A DNA stretch of 11,634 nucleotides from Streptococcaceae bacterium AF54-32pH5A (GCA_027682205.1 JAQDAD010000007.1:622-12255), one strand, 5' to 3'; positions 1 to 7,365 are shown, counted from the first letter of the stretch. Notes: a model not told the origin generated them from the sequence alone. Numbers and translations are program-made.

Positions 1-3000
1 AACATTAGCCTTGTTGACAACTACGCTAGTCACATCATAGCCCTTGAAGGTCCAAGTGCCATCGTTGACAGTATCTGTGTAAGTGGTTTGTGATGGTTGT
101 TGAGCTGAAACAGACTCACCGTTCACATAAGTTGCACTGTCGCTTGGAAGCAGCGTTGCGATACCTGCTGGAAGTTGCTTACCTGCCGTTGCGCTCTCGA
201 AACGATAAGTAGCTTGATACTTGTTGGCTTCAAAGGCCCACTTACCTGTGAAGGTCAGATCAGCCTTTCTCACAATCTTACTTTTGGCATCGTAACCATC
301 GAAAGTCCAGGTACCGTCGTTCACATCATCTTTGTAAGTCTTTGTTGTCGGCTCTTCTGCAAAAACTCTCGTCCCATTGAAGTAAGTTGAGCTATCTTTC
401 GGTGCTTTCTTCTGGATAAATTCAGGCAAATCAACACCAGACGTAACACTTACAAAAGTATAGCTTACATGATGTGGTCTAGGCGTTGCTTCCCAGATAC
501 CCGTAAATGTCACGCGCTTGCCATTATACGTTGCATTCTTCTGATCATAACCTTTGAAGGTCCAAACATAGTCTTTTTCTTCTTCTACTACTGATTCTTC
601 AGCAGGTTGTTTGGCTACAATGGTGTCTCCAACCTTATAAGAAGCCCCATCATTTGGAAGCATTCCCAAAATACTTTGTGGTAATGGAACACCTGCTTTA
701 GAAGATTTGAATACATATTCTGGATTTGGAGTAGGTACCCAGCTTCCAAGGAAGGTCTGTCTGCCTTCTCCAATAACGATTTTTTCTTTATCGTATCCTG
801 CAAATGTCCAAGTTACCTTGTTTGCTGTATCAACATAAGTCGTTTCACTTGGTTGTTCCGCAACTACTTCCTTAGGATTCAGTTTGTAATCATAAGGATT
901 TTTCGGAGTCAACTTGGTGATATGATCTGGTAATACGAAATCAGGATTAGTTGATTGGAACTGATAGTCTATACCATTTGGCGTAAAGCTCCAAGATCCT
1001 GTGATGGTCTTCACTTTCGTACCTGCAATAGCTTTTCCGTATTTATCCGCATCAAAACCATGGAAGGTCCATGTACCTGTCGGAACAGTTACTGTAGATG
1101 TGTCAAGTTTGCTTGCATCTTTGTAATCGTCAGCTCGTGCAACGAAATCAGTGCCAGCTGGAAGCATATCGCGAATCTTATTTGGAAGAGGATAAGCAGG
1201 AGTCGAGTTAGTAAATTTATACTCTAATCTGTAGATCGTATCAGACTGATCAGTAGGAACTAGGATCCATTTTCCTTTGAAGAGGACGTCTCCGTTCTCT
1301 ACTGTTTTCACACGTGGAGAAATAGTCGTATTATCATCTTCATAGTAGTCATCAAAGATCCAAGTTCCTCTGCCATCTGGATCCTCAAATCTTGTTTTAG
1401 ATGGCATTTTAACGCGAGCTTTTTCACCCTTGATAAACTCTCTTTCGTCTGTGATTAGATCATACAAAGTATATGGTGGGTAGATTAAATTACCAGAAGA
1501 TTCTTTTGAATCTGTATAATAGTCATAGGAAACACTATGCTTGTTCGGTACAAATTTCCAATAAACAGTGTAAATAGAATCCTCATCGTCAGCTGGTTTC
1601 TCAACGTCCTCCTTTAGCTGAGGAATCTGCTGAGGAACCCATGTACCATCATTTTCATTATCGACGTGTGAACCGAGATATTGAATAGCATTATAGACAT
1701 TTTCAGAATAATCTGATGGAGATGTCGTGATAGAGGCAGGGATTTGTGCCTTCAAATCATCAGGAATGGTCTTCCCTAGAGTATCACTCACAAAGTCAAA
1801 GAAAACCGTCTTATCTCTGTGTGGGGTAAAGGACCAGCTACCTGTAAAGAGAGCGGCATTTTTGTTGACTACCTTACTATTTGCATCATAACCTTCAAAT
1901 TTCCAAGTTCCCTTGTTTACAAAATCCATGTAGGTCGTCTTCAGGGGAGCTGTTGCAAGAACAGTATCGCCATTTTTATAGTTTTTTCCAGTGCTTGGAA
2001 TATAGGTCGTGATTTCCTCTGGGAGAGACAGGCTAGGGTCTTTGCTGACAAACTTATAGTTTTCTGGGTAGGTTCCCGGTGTAAATGTCCAAGTACCTGT
2101 GAACTTGAGATTCCATCCATCGTGCTCCCAGTCACTCACTGATTTTTTATCAAAATCATAACCCGAAAAGTTCCAAGTACCACCGTTAACTGCATCATAG
2201 TAGGCATCATTAAGCGGTTTAACAGACTGAACTATATCCTTGCCCTTCGGATATGTCTTCCTATCCATATATTTCCATTCACTTGGCGCATATACTGGCT
2301 TCAGATTATTGATCTCAGCAGGTAGTGATTTGCCAGCCGTTCCACTGATAAACTCATAACTCGGTTTCCGAGGAACTGGTGTAAATGTATACGTCAATGG
2401 CACTATAACTTTTGGTATTGTCCCATGTGCAGCCGCCCGCTCCAGTTCACGATTGAAGGTTAAATCTATTACATCCTCCTCATAGGTCCAATTCCCTTCA
2501 TGTTCTGCATCATAGAAGGGTTTGTGGACACCTTGAACATAATCGTAGCGCTCCAAGGCATCTAGCGTATCCAGTATATCTTTAGGTAAATTCCTACGAC
2601 GTTCATCAAACTGATTGAGAGAAAGCTTGTAATCGTATAGCTTACTTTCTAGATCCTTTATCTCCTTAGGAAGAGGTAAGTTATATTTGTCGTAGTGTGA
2701 GGTCTTAGGACTACTTGGTAACTTATAAAAATTCTCCCAATCGTGCTGGTTCACAGCCTTGTAGGATACAATGACATCCTCAAAGTATTTCCAAGTTCCT
2801 ACAAATTCCACATCGCCATGGTTTGCCACTTTACTTGGAGCATCAAAACCAGTCAAAGCCCAATAGCCTTTTCGGTTAGGATATTCTTCTGAAGTATAAA
2901 AAACCCAGTGAAATTCTCCTGCTTTTACTACTTCACCCTCAGCAAATCTTCTTTTATCTTCTGGACTCCATTTTGCAAGAAAGGCAGGCGGAGTTTTTCC

Positions 3001-3291
3001 AGGCGAACCATTAACCGCTCTATAGGTAGCCTTGTATGGTGTTGGTGTATATTCCCACTTACCTGTGAAGACAACATCATCTTTGTCAATCACCTGACTA
3101 TCATAGTCATAGCCCTTAAAGGTCCATCTACCACTTCCATCATTCTCTATATAAGTTGTTTCATCTGGCTGGATGGCCTTTACTGTATTACCCTTTTTGT
3201 AGATTTTTGTGTCCTGTGGCTTCAAGTAGTTCAGACCAATCGGAGCAGTTTTTCCTGGTGTAGCACTTTCAAACTCATAAACTGCATGGCG
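1..3291 (-). repeat. Array of twelve SHIRT-like protein repeats inside the surface protein
   Basis: Unit boundaries read from the translation, as first residues: 199, 287, 370, 506, 606, 692, 783, 881, 971, 1055, 1138 and 1222. The last unit is cut at residue 1295 by the window edge. Ten units are 83-100 residues long. A typical unit begins Y-x-F-x-S-x-T-x-G-K-x-LP, has a middle Y-x-x-G-x-x-V, and ends with GTWTFKGYD and FTGTW. Units 1, 5, 11 and 12 are closest to this pattern. Units 2, 3, 6 and 7 are degenerate, and unit 3 is 136 residues because of a helical insertion. By eye units 11 and 12 share only about half their residues, so this is an old, diverged array and not a recent tandem expansion. 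Confidence 0.85.
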
Positions 3292-3885
3292 TGGAGTCTT
3301 ATCCTGATCTGGGATGACTTTCGGATTTTTATCACGAAGACCAGAATTGACAAAGTTCACGAGATTGCGATAAATTTTATCAATCTCTTCTTGCTTGGTT
3401 GCGGTTTGAAGCACGCTATCAGCAGCTGTCATTATGCCGTTCAAGATTTCTAGACTATCATCTGTCTTACTTGAAAAGTCCTTGCTGCGCAAGTTTTTGA
3501 GGTAGTTCTCTAAAGTGCTCTTGTTTAGACTCGCATTTGCTGTCGCTGGTTGAGCAGTGGCTGCAGCTGGCTGGCTTATACCTGTAGCTGACTGAGCATT
3601 TTTAAAAGCAGTCGAATCTGTCGCTTGACTTGTCTCTGTCGCAGCAGGTGCAGCAGGCTTCTGCAATTCACGGCTAGACTCTGCTTGTGATATTTCACCA
3701 GCCTCTTCCGAGACTTGAGACTCTGGTTTCTGCTCCACCTTCTCTGTCACCACAAGTTCATCTGCATGAGTTACCTGAGTAACTCCAAGAGCAGCAGGCG
3801 CAAACAAAAATCCAATCGCAAGGGACACAGTAGCAACTGACAATTTGCGAATTGAATATTTTATCTTTCTATCCTGAAAAAACAT
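1..3885 (-). CDS. Large YSIRK-signal surface protein with SHIRT-like repeats, C-terminus outside window
   Basis: The frame is open from an ATG at 3885 to base 1 with no stop: 1295 residues visible, C-terminus missing. An AGGAGGA ribosome binding site at 3891-3897, five bases from the ATG, supports the start. Residues 1-41 are a secretion signal: YSIRK at 10-14, a hydrophobic stretch to about 35, and probable cleavage after A41 (VTHA/DE). The canonical Gly of the YSIRK-G/S motif is Ala here (A18). Residues 42-118 are an acidic, then Ala/Pro/Thr/Gln-rich linker. Residues 120-184 are predicted helical and resemble the small FIVAR-like modules of streptococcal surface proteins. From residue 199 the chain is twelve units of about 85 residues with a core like GTWTFKGYD followed by FTGTW. 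By family knowledge SHIRT arrays form stiff rods that project an N-terminal adhesin domain, and such proteins usually end in LPXTG for sortase anchoring; that end is not visible. Adhesin role is inference. InlB B-repeat/Flg_new-like domains are an alternative name for the repeats. Confidence 0.9.
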   Translation of the reverse strand, partial: MFFQDRKIKYSIRKLSVATVSLAIGFLFAPAALGVTQVTHADELVVTEKVEQKPESQVSEEAGEISQAESSRELQKPAAPAATETSQATDSTAFKNAQSATGISQPAAATAQPATANASLNKSTLENYLKNLRSKDFSSKTDDSLEILNGIMTAADSVLQTATKQEEIDKIYRNLVNFVNSGLRDKNPKVIPDQDKTPRHAVYEFESATPGKTAPIGLNYLKPQDTKIYKKGNTVKAIQPDETTYIENDGSGRWTFKGYDYDSQVIDKDDVVFTGKWEYTPTPYKATYRAVNGSPGKTPPAFLAKWSPEDKRRFAEGEVVKAGEFHWVFYTSEEYPNRKGYWALTGFDAPSKVANHGDVEFVGTWKYFEDVIVSYKAVNQHDWENFYKLPSSPKTSHYDKYNLPLPKEIKDLESKLYDYKLSLNQFDERRRNLPKDILDTLDALERYDYVQGVHKPFYDAEHEGNWTYEEDVIDLTFNRELERAAAHGTIPKVIVPLTYTFTPVPRKPSYEFISGTAGKSLPAEINNLKPVYAPSEWKYMDRKTYPKGKDIVQSVKPLNDAYYDAVNGGTWNFSGYDFDKKSVSDWEHDGWNLKFTGTWTFTPGTYPENYKFVSKDPSLSLPEEITTYIPSTGKNYKNGDTVLATAPLKTTYMDFVNKGTWKFEGYDANSKVVNKNAALFTGSWSFTPHRDKTVFFDFVSDTLGKTIPDDLKAQIPASITTSPSDYSENVYNAIQYLGSHVDNENDGTWVPQQIPQLKEDVEKPADDEDSIYTVYWKFVPNKHSVSYDYYTDSKESSGNLIYPPYTLYDLITDEREFIKGEKARVKMPSKTRFEDPDGRGTWIFDDYYEDDNTTISPRVKTVENGDVLFKGKWILVPTDQSDTIYRLEYKFTNSTPAYPLPNKIRDMLPAGTDFVARADDYKDASKLDTSTVTVPTGTWTFHGFDADKYGKAIAGTKVKTITGSWSFTPNGIDYQFQSTNPDFVLPDHITKLTPKNPYDYKLNPKEVVAEQPSETTYVDTANKVTWTFAGYDKEKIVIGEGRQTFLGSWVPTPNPEYVFKSSKAGVPLPQSILGMLPNDGASYKVGDTIVAKQPAEESVVEEEKDYVWTFKGYDQKNATYNGKRVTFTGIWEATPRPHHVSYTFVSVTSGVDLPEFIQKKAPKDSSTYFNGTRVFAEEPTTKTYKDDVNDGTWTFDGYDAKSKIVRKADLTFTGKWAFEANKYQATYRFESATAGKQLPAGIATLLPSDSATYVNGESVSAQQPSQTTYTDTVNDGTWTFKGYDVTSVVVNKANV

Positions 3886-3914
3886 TCCAGTCCTCCTTTT
3901 ATTTTATCATTTCC

Positions 3915-3941
3915 ATTTTATCATAAATAGTTGATATTATA
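3915..3941 (-). promoter_or_regulatory. Candidate promoter of the surface-protein gene
   Basis: Between 3886 and 4040 the DNA is very AT-rich. Reading the minus strand there is a perfect TATAAT at 3941-3936 and, further down, an extended -10 TGATAAAAT at 3923-3915. Neither has a recognisable TTGACA-like -35 at 16-18 bases. The ten-base word ATGATAAAAT occurs twice, at 3924-3915 and 3910-3901, 14 bases apart. Two seven-base T runs (plus strand 3944-3950 and 3958-3964) lie just upstream. Which -10 is used cannot be decided from sequence. Confidence 0.4.
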
Positions 3942-4040
3942 GATTTTTTTGACTGTATTTTTTTAAAAATTTATTTGCGGATGTTTTCTCATAATATGCA
4001 AATATACAAAAAACTCCTTCTCTAAAATAGTGATTATAGG

Positions 4041-4082
4041 AAGTAAAAAATGAAAGGAAGCACTCCCTTTCATTTTTTACTT
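4041..4082 (-). terminator. Intrinsic terminator after the nuclease gene
   Basis: A perfect 17-base inverted repeat, AAGTAAAAAATGAAAGG (4041-4057) with its complement at 4066-4082, closes an eight-base loop and begins directly after the TAA of the nuclease gene. The A tract of one arm pairs with the T tract of the other, so the signal should work in both directions. It separates the nuclease gene from the surface-protein gene, which therefore needs its own promoter. Confidence 0.85.
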
Positions 4083-4898
4083 TTATTTCCAATTTAGAAT
4101 CGCATTCAAACCATAGTGGTCACTGACTTGTGGACTATTCTGCCCATCAAAAACCACATGCAAGCTTTCTACTTCTAACTCTTTTGTCGTAAAAACATAG
4201 TCAATTCGCAGTGGTTCAGAGTTGCCTTTCCAGCCATCAATTTCTGGTGGTACTGTATAGCTACCGCTTCTCTCCTTAGCAACTTCAAAAGCATCTTGTA
4301 ACTCTAGAGGACTTGCTAGGATAGCTTGATAACCTTCCTGTCCAGCCGGATTATTGAAATCACCTGCTAATATTAGAGGCTTGTTCAAATCTTTCAGTAC
4401 TGCCTCAAATCGTGCCCATTCTTCCTGAAAACCTTTATCCCACCAAGAGAGATGGACGCTTGCAAGAGCAAGTTCCTTCCCTTCAACTTCTGTCTCTACC
4501 AAGGCGACACGGCGAGTATGGTAGTCTGTTGGATCATCTACATCCGAAACTAAAATCTCACGCGCTTTAATAGGCGTTTTAGATAAAATAGCAACCCCCT
4601 CATGGTAACGATCATAACCAATATGATTATACGCCCAAGTCCAGTAATAGCTTCTTCCTTTCTCAGACAATTTTTCAACCAAAAGTCTCACATAGTGGTC
4701 TTGGTGAATTGGCTCTGCCGCTGGCAAAGCTTGATAGAGGTCATTAACCTCCACCTCAGGAGAAGTAATTTCCTGATTGATTTCTTGGAAACAAATTAAA
4801 TCATAGTCTTTATCAAGAATATCCTGGAGCAAGAGCTGGAATTTTTCCTCTGCTTCCTTCTCCATCCAACTGTGGGTATTGAGTGTTAAAAATTTCAT
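4083..4898 (-). CDS. Endonuclease/exonuclease/phosphatase (EEP) family protein
   Basis: This 271-residue protein has the full catalytic set of the metal-dependent EEP fold (DNase I, ExoIII and related phosphodiesterases): N7 in LTLNTHS, E39 in CFQEIN, H149 in ASVHLSWWDKG, D180 and N182 in AGDFN, D233 in RIDYVF and D260-H261 in SDHYGL. It begins directly with the first beta strand and has no signal peptide or membrane segment, so it is probably cytoplasmic. The substrate (DNA, RNA, a phospholipid or another phosphodiester) cannot be told from sequence. The ATG at 4898 has AGGAG at 4905-4909, six bases away. It lies 51 bases downstream of ptsG, separated only by the ptsG terminator, and no separate promoter is evident, so read-through from ptsG is likely. 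An intrinsic terminator follows at once. Confidence 0.88.
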   Translation of the reverse strand: MKFLTLNTHSWMEKEAEEKFQLLLQDILDKDYDLICFQEINQEITSPEVEVNDLYQALPAAEPIHQDHYVRLLVEKLSEKGRSYYWTWAYNHIGYDRYHEGVAILSKTPIKAREILVSDVDDPTDYHTRRVALVETEVEGKELALASVHLSWWDKGFQEEWARFEAVLKDLNKPLILAGDFNNPAGQEGYQAILASPLELQDAFEVAKERSGSYTVPPEIDGWKGNSEPLRIDYVFTTKELEVESLHVVFDGQNSPQVSDHYGLNAILNWK

Positions 4899-4916
4899 GC
4901 TTTTCTCCTAAAACAA

Positions 4917-4942
4917 GAGGTTGGAAAACAGCTTCCAACCTC
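4917..4942 (-). terminator. Intrinsic terminator after ptsG, next to the nuclease RBS
   Basis: On the minus strand GAGGTTGGAA pairs perfectly with TTCCAACCTC (4917-4926 and 4933-4942) around a six-base loop, seven bases after the ptsG stop. It is followed by TTGTTTT, a short, imperfect U tract. The next bases are the AGGAG ribosome binding site of the nuclease gene. The weak U tract suggests partial read-through. Confidence 0.8.
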
Positions 4943-4949
4943 AAGTATA

Positions 4950-7136
4950 TTACAATTCTACTTTAGCAACTGCTGTTTTAGCTGCAAGAGAACCAGTTTG
5001 TTCTAATTTAACAGATTTGATAGCATCACCATTTGTGAAGACAACCACTGTTGAAGTTTCGCGACCTGCTGCTCGGATAGCATCCAAGTCAGCTGTAACA
5101 AGAAGATCACCAGCAGCAACCTTTTGTCCTTCAGCTACGTGAACTGTGAATGGTTTTCCTTCAAGACTTACTGTATCTAAACCGATGTGAACAAGTACTT
5201 CAAGACCTGAGTCAGTGACAAGACCGAGAGCATGTTTTGTAGGGAAGATACTTGATACAGTACCAGAAACTGGAGATACAATATTTCCATTTGCTGGTTC
5301 TACCGCAAATCCGTCACCCATCATTTTTTGAGCAAAAACCGGATCTTTCACTTGTTCCAAGGCAATGACTTGACCGTCAGCTACTGAGTAAACATCCTCA
5401 GTTACACCTTTGAAATGTACAGTGTTTTGTTGAGCTTCGGTCATTTGACTTGGAAGAGTTTCAGGAATAACCTCACCTGAGTCAAGGATATCTTGGATAT
5501 CAGATTTCAACACGTCAGCTTTTGGTCCGTAGATAGCTTGGACACCTTGTCCTTTCATGACAAGACCCATAGCTCCTTCAGCTTTCCATTCTTCCTCAGT
5601 ACCAACACGATCTGCGTCCTTAACAGTTACACGAAGGCGAGTCATACATGCATCTACATCTACGATGTTTGCACGCCCACCAAGAAGGTTAATGATATTT
5701 ACAGCTTGAGAAGCAGCTGCAACTTTTGTTTCACCTGAAGCAACTTCTTCAGAAGCGCCTTCAGCAGTTTCATAGTTTCCGTTACGTCCTGGAGTTGCGT
5801 AGTTGAATTTCTTAATCATGAAGTTCGCGATGAAGTACATGATCACAGCAAAGAGGACAGTTACCCAGATAAAGTTAATAATATCCATACCAAGGCCAGC
5901 GTTGATAGCTAGTGGAGTACGAGTTAAGAATTCAATTGAACCGAATGAGTGCATACGAAGGTGAACGATGTCAGCCATAGCAAAGGCAGCACCTTGAACA
6001 AGTGAGTAAACAAGATACATAGGTGTTGCTACAAACATGAACATGTATTCGATTGGCTCAGTAACCCCTGTCAAGAAAGTTGCAAGGGCTGTCGCAATCA
6101 TCATTCCTTTGTATTGGTGTTTCTTGTCTGCTTCAACATTACGGTAAATAGCAGCAGCCACACCCATCAAGATACCGAATGAACCAATCATTTGACCAAC
6201 TTTAAAACGAGCTGGATGTACTGTATCTAACAAGTGTTGGTATTGACCAGCGTCAGTACCTTTAAGGTTTACAAGGTCTGTTACCCATGCAAGCCAAAGT
6301 GGATCTTGACCAAATACTTGGCTACCTTTTGCTGCACCAGTTAAGATATCATAAGTACCACCAAGAGCTGTATAGTTCATTGGGATAGTGAGCATGTGGT
6401 GAAGACCAAACGGCAAGAGCAAACGTTCCAAGGTACCATACAAGAATGGTGCGAGAACTGGCGCAGTTTCTTGAGAGTTTGCAATCCAGATACCAAAACT
6501 ATTAATACCTGTTTGAACAAGTGGCCAGAAAATTGAAAGAACAATTGCAGCAATTACTGAACGAACAATAACTACAAACGGTACAAAACGTTTTCCGTTA
6601 AAGAATGAAAGTGCATCAGGAAGCTTACGGAAGTTGTAGTATTTGTTAAAGGCAGTTGCCCCTATAAAACCAGAAATAATCCCTACGAAGACACCCATGT
6701 TAAGTGCTGGAGCTTCCATAACACTGATAAAGTAATCAGAAACTTTGATTGACCCACCCAATAGTGTTGAAACCATAGCATTTGGATCTTTCAACATGTC
6801 ACCTGATACTCCAAAGATTGTACCAGTGATACGGTTGATTAAGATAAAGGCAAGACCAGCAGCAAAAGCACCACCAGCGCGTTCTTTAGCCCAGCTTCCT
6901 CCGATAGCGAGGGCAAACAAGATATGAAGATTAACGATAACTCCCCAACCGATTTGCTCTAGTACTCCACCAGTAATTACCAGTGGTGCAAAGTTAGGGT
7001 TAATCATAACAAGTGATTTACCGATTGAAATCATCAATCCAGCGGCTGGCATAACAGCGATAACCACCATCAAAGCCTTACCGAATTTCTGCCAAAACTC
7101 GAAAGACAAGACATTTTTGAATGTAGCTTTCATCAT
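4950..7136 (-). CDS. ptsG: Glucose-type PTS permease, fused EIICBA
   Basis: This 728-residue membrane protein imports and phosphorylates a hexose, most likely glucose, using phosphate passed from PEP through EI and HPr. Domain order is IIC, IIB, IIA. IIC (about 10-445) has the multiple hydrophobic segments and the GVTEPIEYMFMF motif (357-368) that marks substrate binding in the glucose/glucosamine family. IIB (about 475-555) carries the phosphorylated cysteine C497 in VDACMTRLRV. IIA (about 585-728) has H635 in FPTKHALGL and the phosphorylated H650 in VLVHIGLDT, 15 residues apart as in E. coli Crr H75 and H90. Linkers at 455-475 and 560-575 are hydrophilic. The first ATG (7136) is followed at once by a second (7133); AAGGAGA at 7142-7148 is five and eight bases away respectively, so either could be used. 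A strong promoter and a LacI-family operator lie upstream, so catabolite or sugar control is expected. Glucosamine, maltose or N-acetylglucosamine transport cannot be excluded. Confidence 0.93.
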   Translation of the reverse strand: MMKATFKNVLSFEFWQKFGKALMVVIAVMPAAGLMISIGKSLVMINPNFAPLVITGGVLEQIGWGVIVNLHILFALAIGGSWAKERAGGAFAAGLAFILINRITGTIFGVSGDMLKDPNAMVSTLLGGSIKVSDYFISVMEAPALNMGVFVGIISGFIGATAFNKYYNFRKLPDALSFFNGKRFVPFVVIVRSVIAAIVLSIFWPLVQTGINSFGIWIANSQETAPVLAPFLYGTLERLLLPFGLHHMLTIPMNYTALGGTYDILTGAAKGSQVFGQDPLWLAWVTDLVNLKGTDAGQYQHLLDTVHPARFKVGQMIGSFGILMGVAAAIYRNVEADKKHQYKGMMIATALATFLTGVTEPIEYMFMFVATPMYLVYSLVQGAAFAMADIVHLRMHSFGSIEFLTRTPLAINAGLGMDIINFIWVTVLFAVIMYFIANFMIKKFNYATPGRNGNYETAEGASEEVASGETKVAAASQAVNIINLLGGRANIVDVDACMTRLRVTVKDADRVGTEEEWKAEGAMGLVMKGQGVQAIYGPKADVLKSDIQDILDSGEVIPETLPSQMTEAQQNTVHFKGVTEDVYSVADGQVIALEQVKDPVFAQKMMGDGFAVEPANGNIVSPVSGTVSSIFPTKHALGLVTDSGLEVLVHIGLDTVSLEGKPFTVHVAEGQKVAAGDLLVTADLDAIRAAGRETSTVVVFTNGDAIKSVKLEQTGSLAAKTAVAKVEL

Positions 7137-7160
7137 TCAAATCTCCTTTATTTTATTTAG

Positions 7161-7185
7161 GCAAACGTTTTACGAAAACGTTTGC
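7161..7185 (-). promoter_or_regulatory. LacI-family operator (cre/CcpA- or MalR-like) downstream of the ptsG promoter
   Basis: A 25-base perfect dyad has arms GCAAACGTTTT (7161-7171) and AAAACGTTTGC (7175-7185) around ACG. It contains two copies of the palindromic core AAACGTTT (7163-7170 and 7176-7183), 13 bases apart, with the central CG typical of LacI/GalR-family operators. The plus-strand word CGAAAACGTTTGCA (7173-7186) fits the cre consensus TGWAANCGNTNNCA at all but its first base. The dyad sits about 10-35 bases after the predicted transcription start, where bound protein would block elongation or initiation. Which regulator binds (CcpA or a local sugar repressor) is inference. Confidence 0.78.
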
Positions 7186-7201
7186 ACTTGTTTATACTCT
7201 A

Positions 7202-7229
7202 ATTATACCACTTTATTTTTTTTTGTAAA
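7202..7229 (-). promoter_or_regulatory. ptsG promoter (extended -10)
   Basis: The minus strand reads TTTACA at 7229-7224 (five of six to TTGACA), a 16-base spacer rich in A, and TATAAT at 7207-7202 preceded by TGG, which makes an extended -10. Transcription should start near 7195, giving a leader of about 58 bases that contains the operator and the ribosome binding site. Confidence 0.85.
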
Positions 7230-7230
7230 G

Positions 7231-7277
7231 GCTTTTATAAAAATTTTTTCCCATTTTTCTTAAATTTTTATAAAAGC
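7231..7277. repeat. Perfect 16-bp AT-rich inverted repeat abutting the ptsG promoter
   Basis: GCTTTTATAAAAATTT at 7231-7246 is exactly complementary to the word at 7262-7277, with a 15-base spacer. Each arm contains the palindrome TTTTATAAAA (7233-7242 and 7266-7275), so the same ten-base operator-like word occurs twice, 33 bases (about three helical turns) apart. The left arm begins two bases upstream of the ptsG -35. It may be an UP element, a paired operator, or a fold-back with no function. Confidence 0.75.
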
Positions 7278-7280
7278 GCT

Positions 7281-7317
7281 AAAAGAAAAAAGAGAAGCTC
7301 AAGAAAACTTCTCTTTT
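7281..7317 (-). terminator. Intrinsic terminator of the prfB-ftsE-ftsX operon
   Basis: On the minus strand AAAAGAGAAG (7317-7308) pairs with CTTCTCTTTT (7297-7288) around a ten-base loop, followed by a T-rich tail (plus-strand A tract at 7281-7287). It lies about 48 bases after the ftsX stop codon and upstream of the ptsG promoter. Confidence 0.82.
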
Positions 7318-7365
7318 AAAATTGTATTATTTCTGATTTGGTCTGCAAGTTGCATTTATATCCAA

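Noticed and set aside
1819..2142. A 107-codon plus-strand open frame
   Set aside because: Antisense shadow of the repeat region; the composition reflects the complement of Thr/Lys/Asp-rich repeats.
1..3291. Repeats as a CRISPR array or DNA-level tandem repeat
   Set aside because: The periodicity of about 250 bases is in the encoded protein, the units differ at nucleotide level, and the frame is open throughout.
2908..3453. A 181-codon plus-strand open frame
   Set aside because: It lies wholly antisense to the repeat protein, has low-complexity Phe/Cys/Ser-rich translation with no domain, and no ribosome binding site; it is a shadow of the minus-strand gene.
4083..4898. Secreted DNase or sphingomyelinase
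   Set aside because: The catalytic residues fit the superfamily, but the protein starts straight at the first strand with no signal peptide, so secretion is not supported.
7270..7286. AGCGCT-centred word as a second cre for ptsG
   Set aside because: Its flanks are not inverted repeats and it lacks the TGWAA...CA ends; it is better explained by the adjacent AT-rich dyad and terminator.
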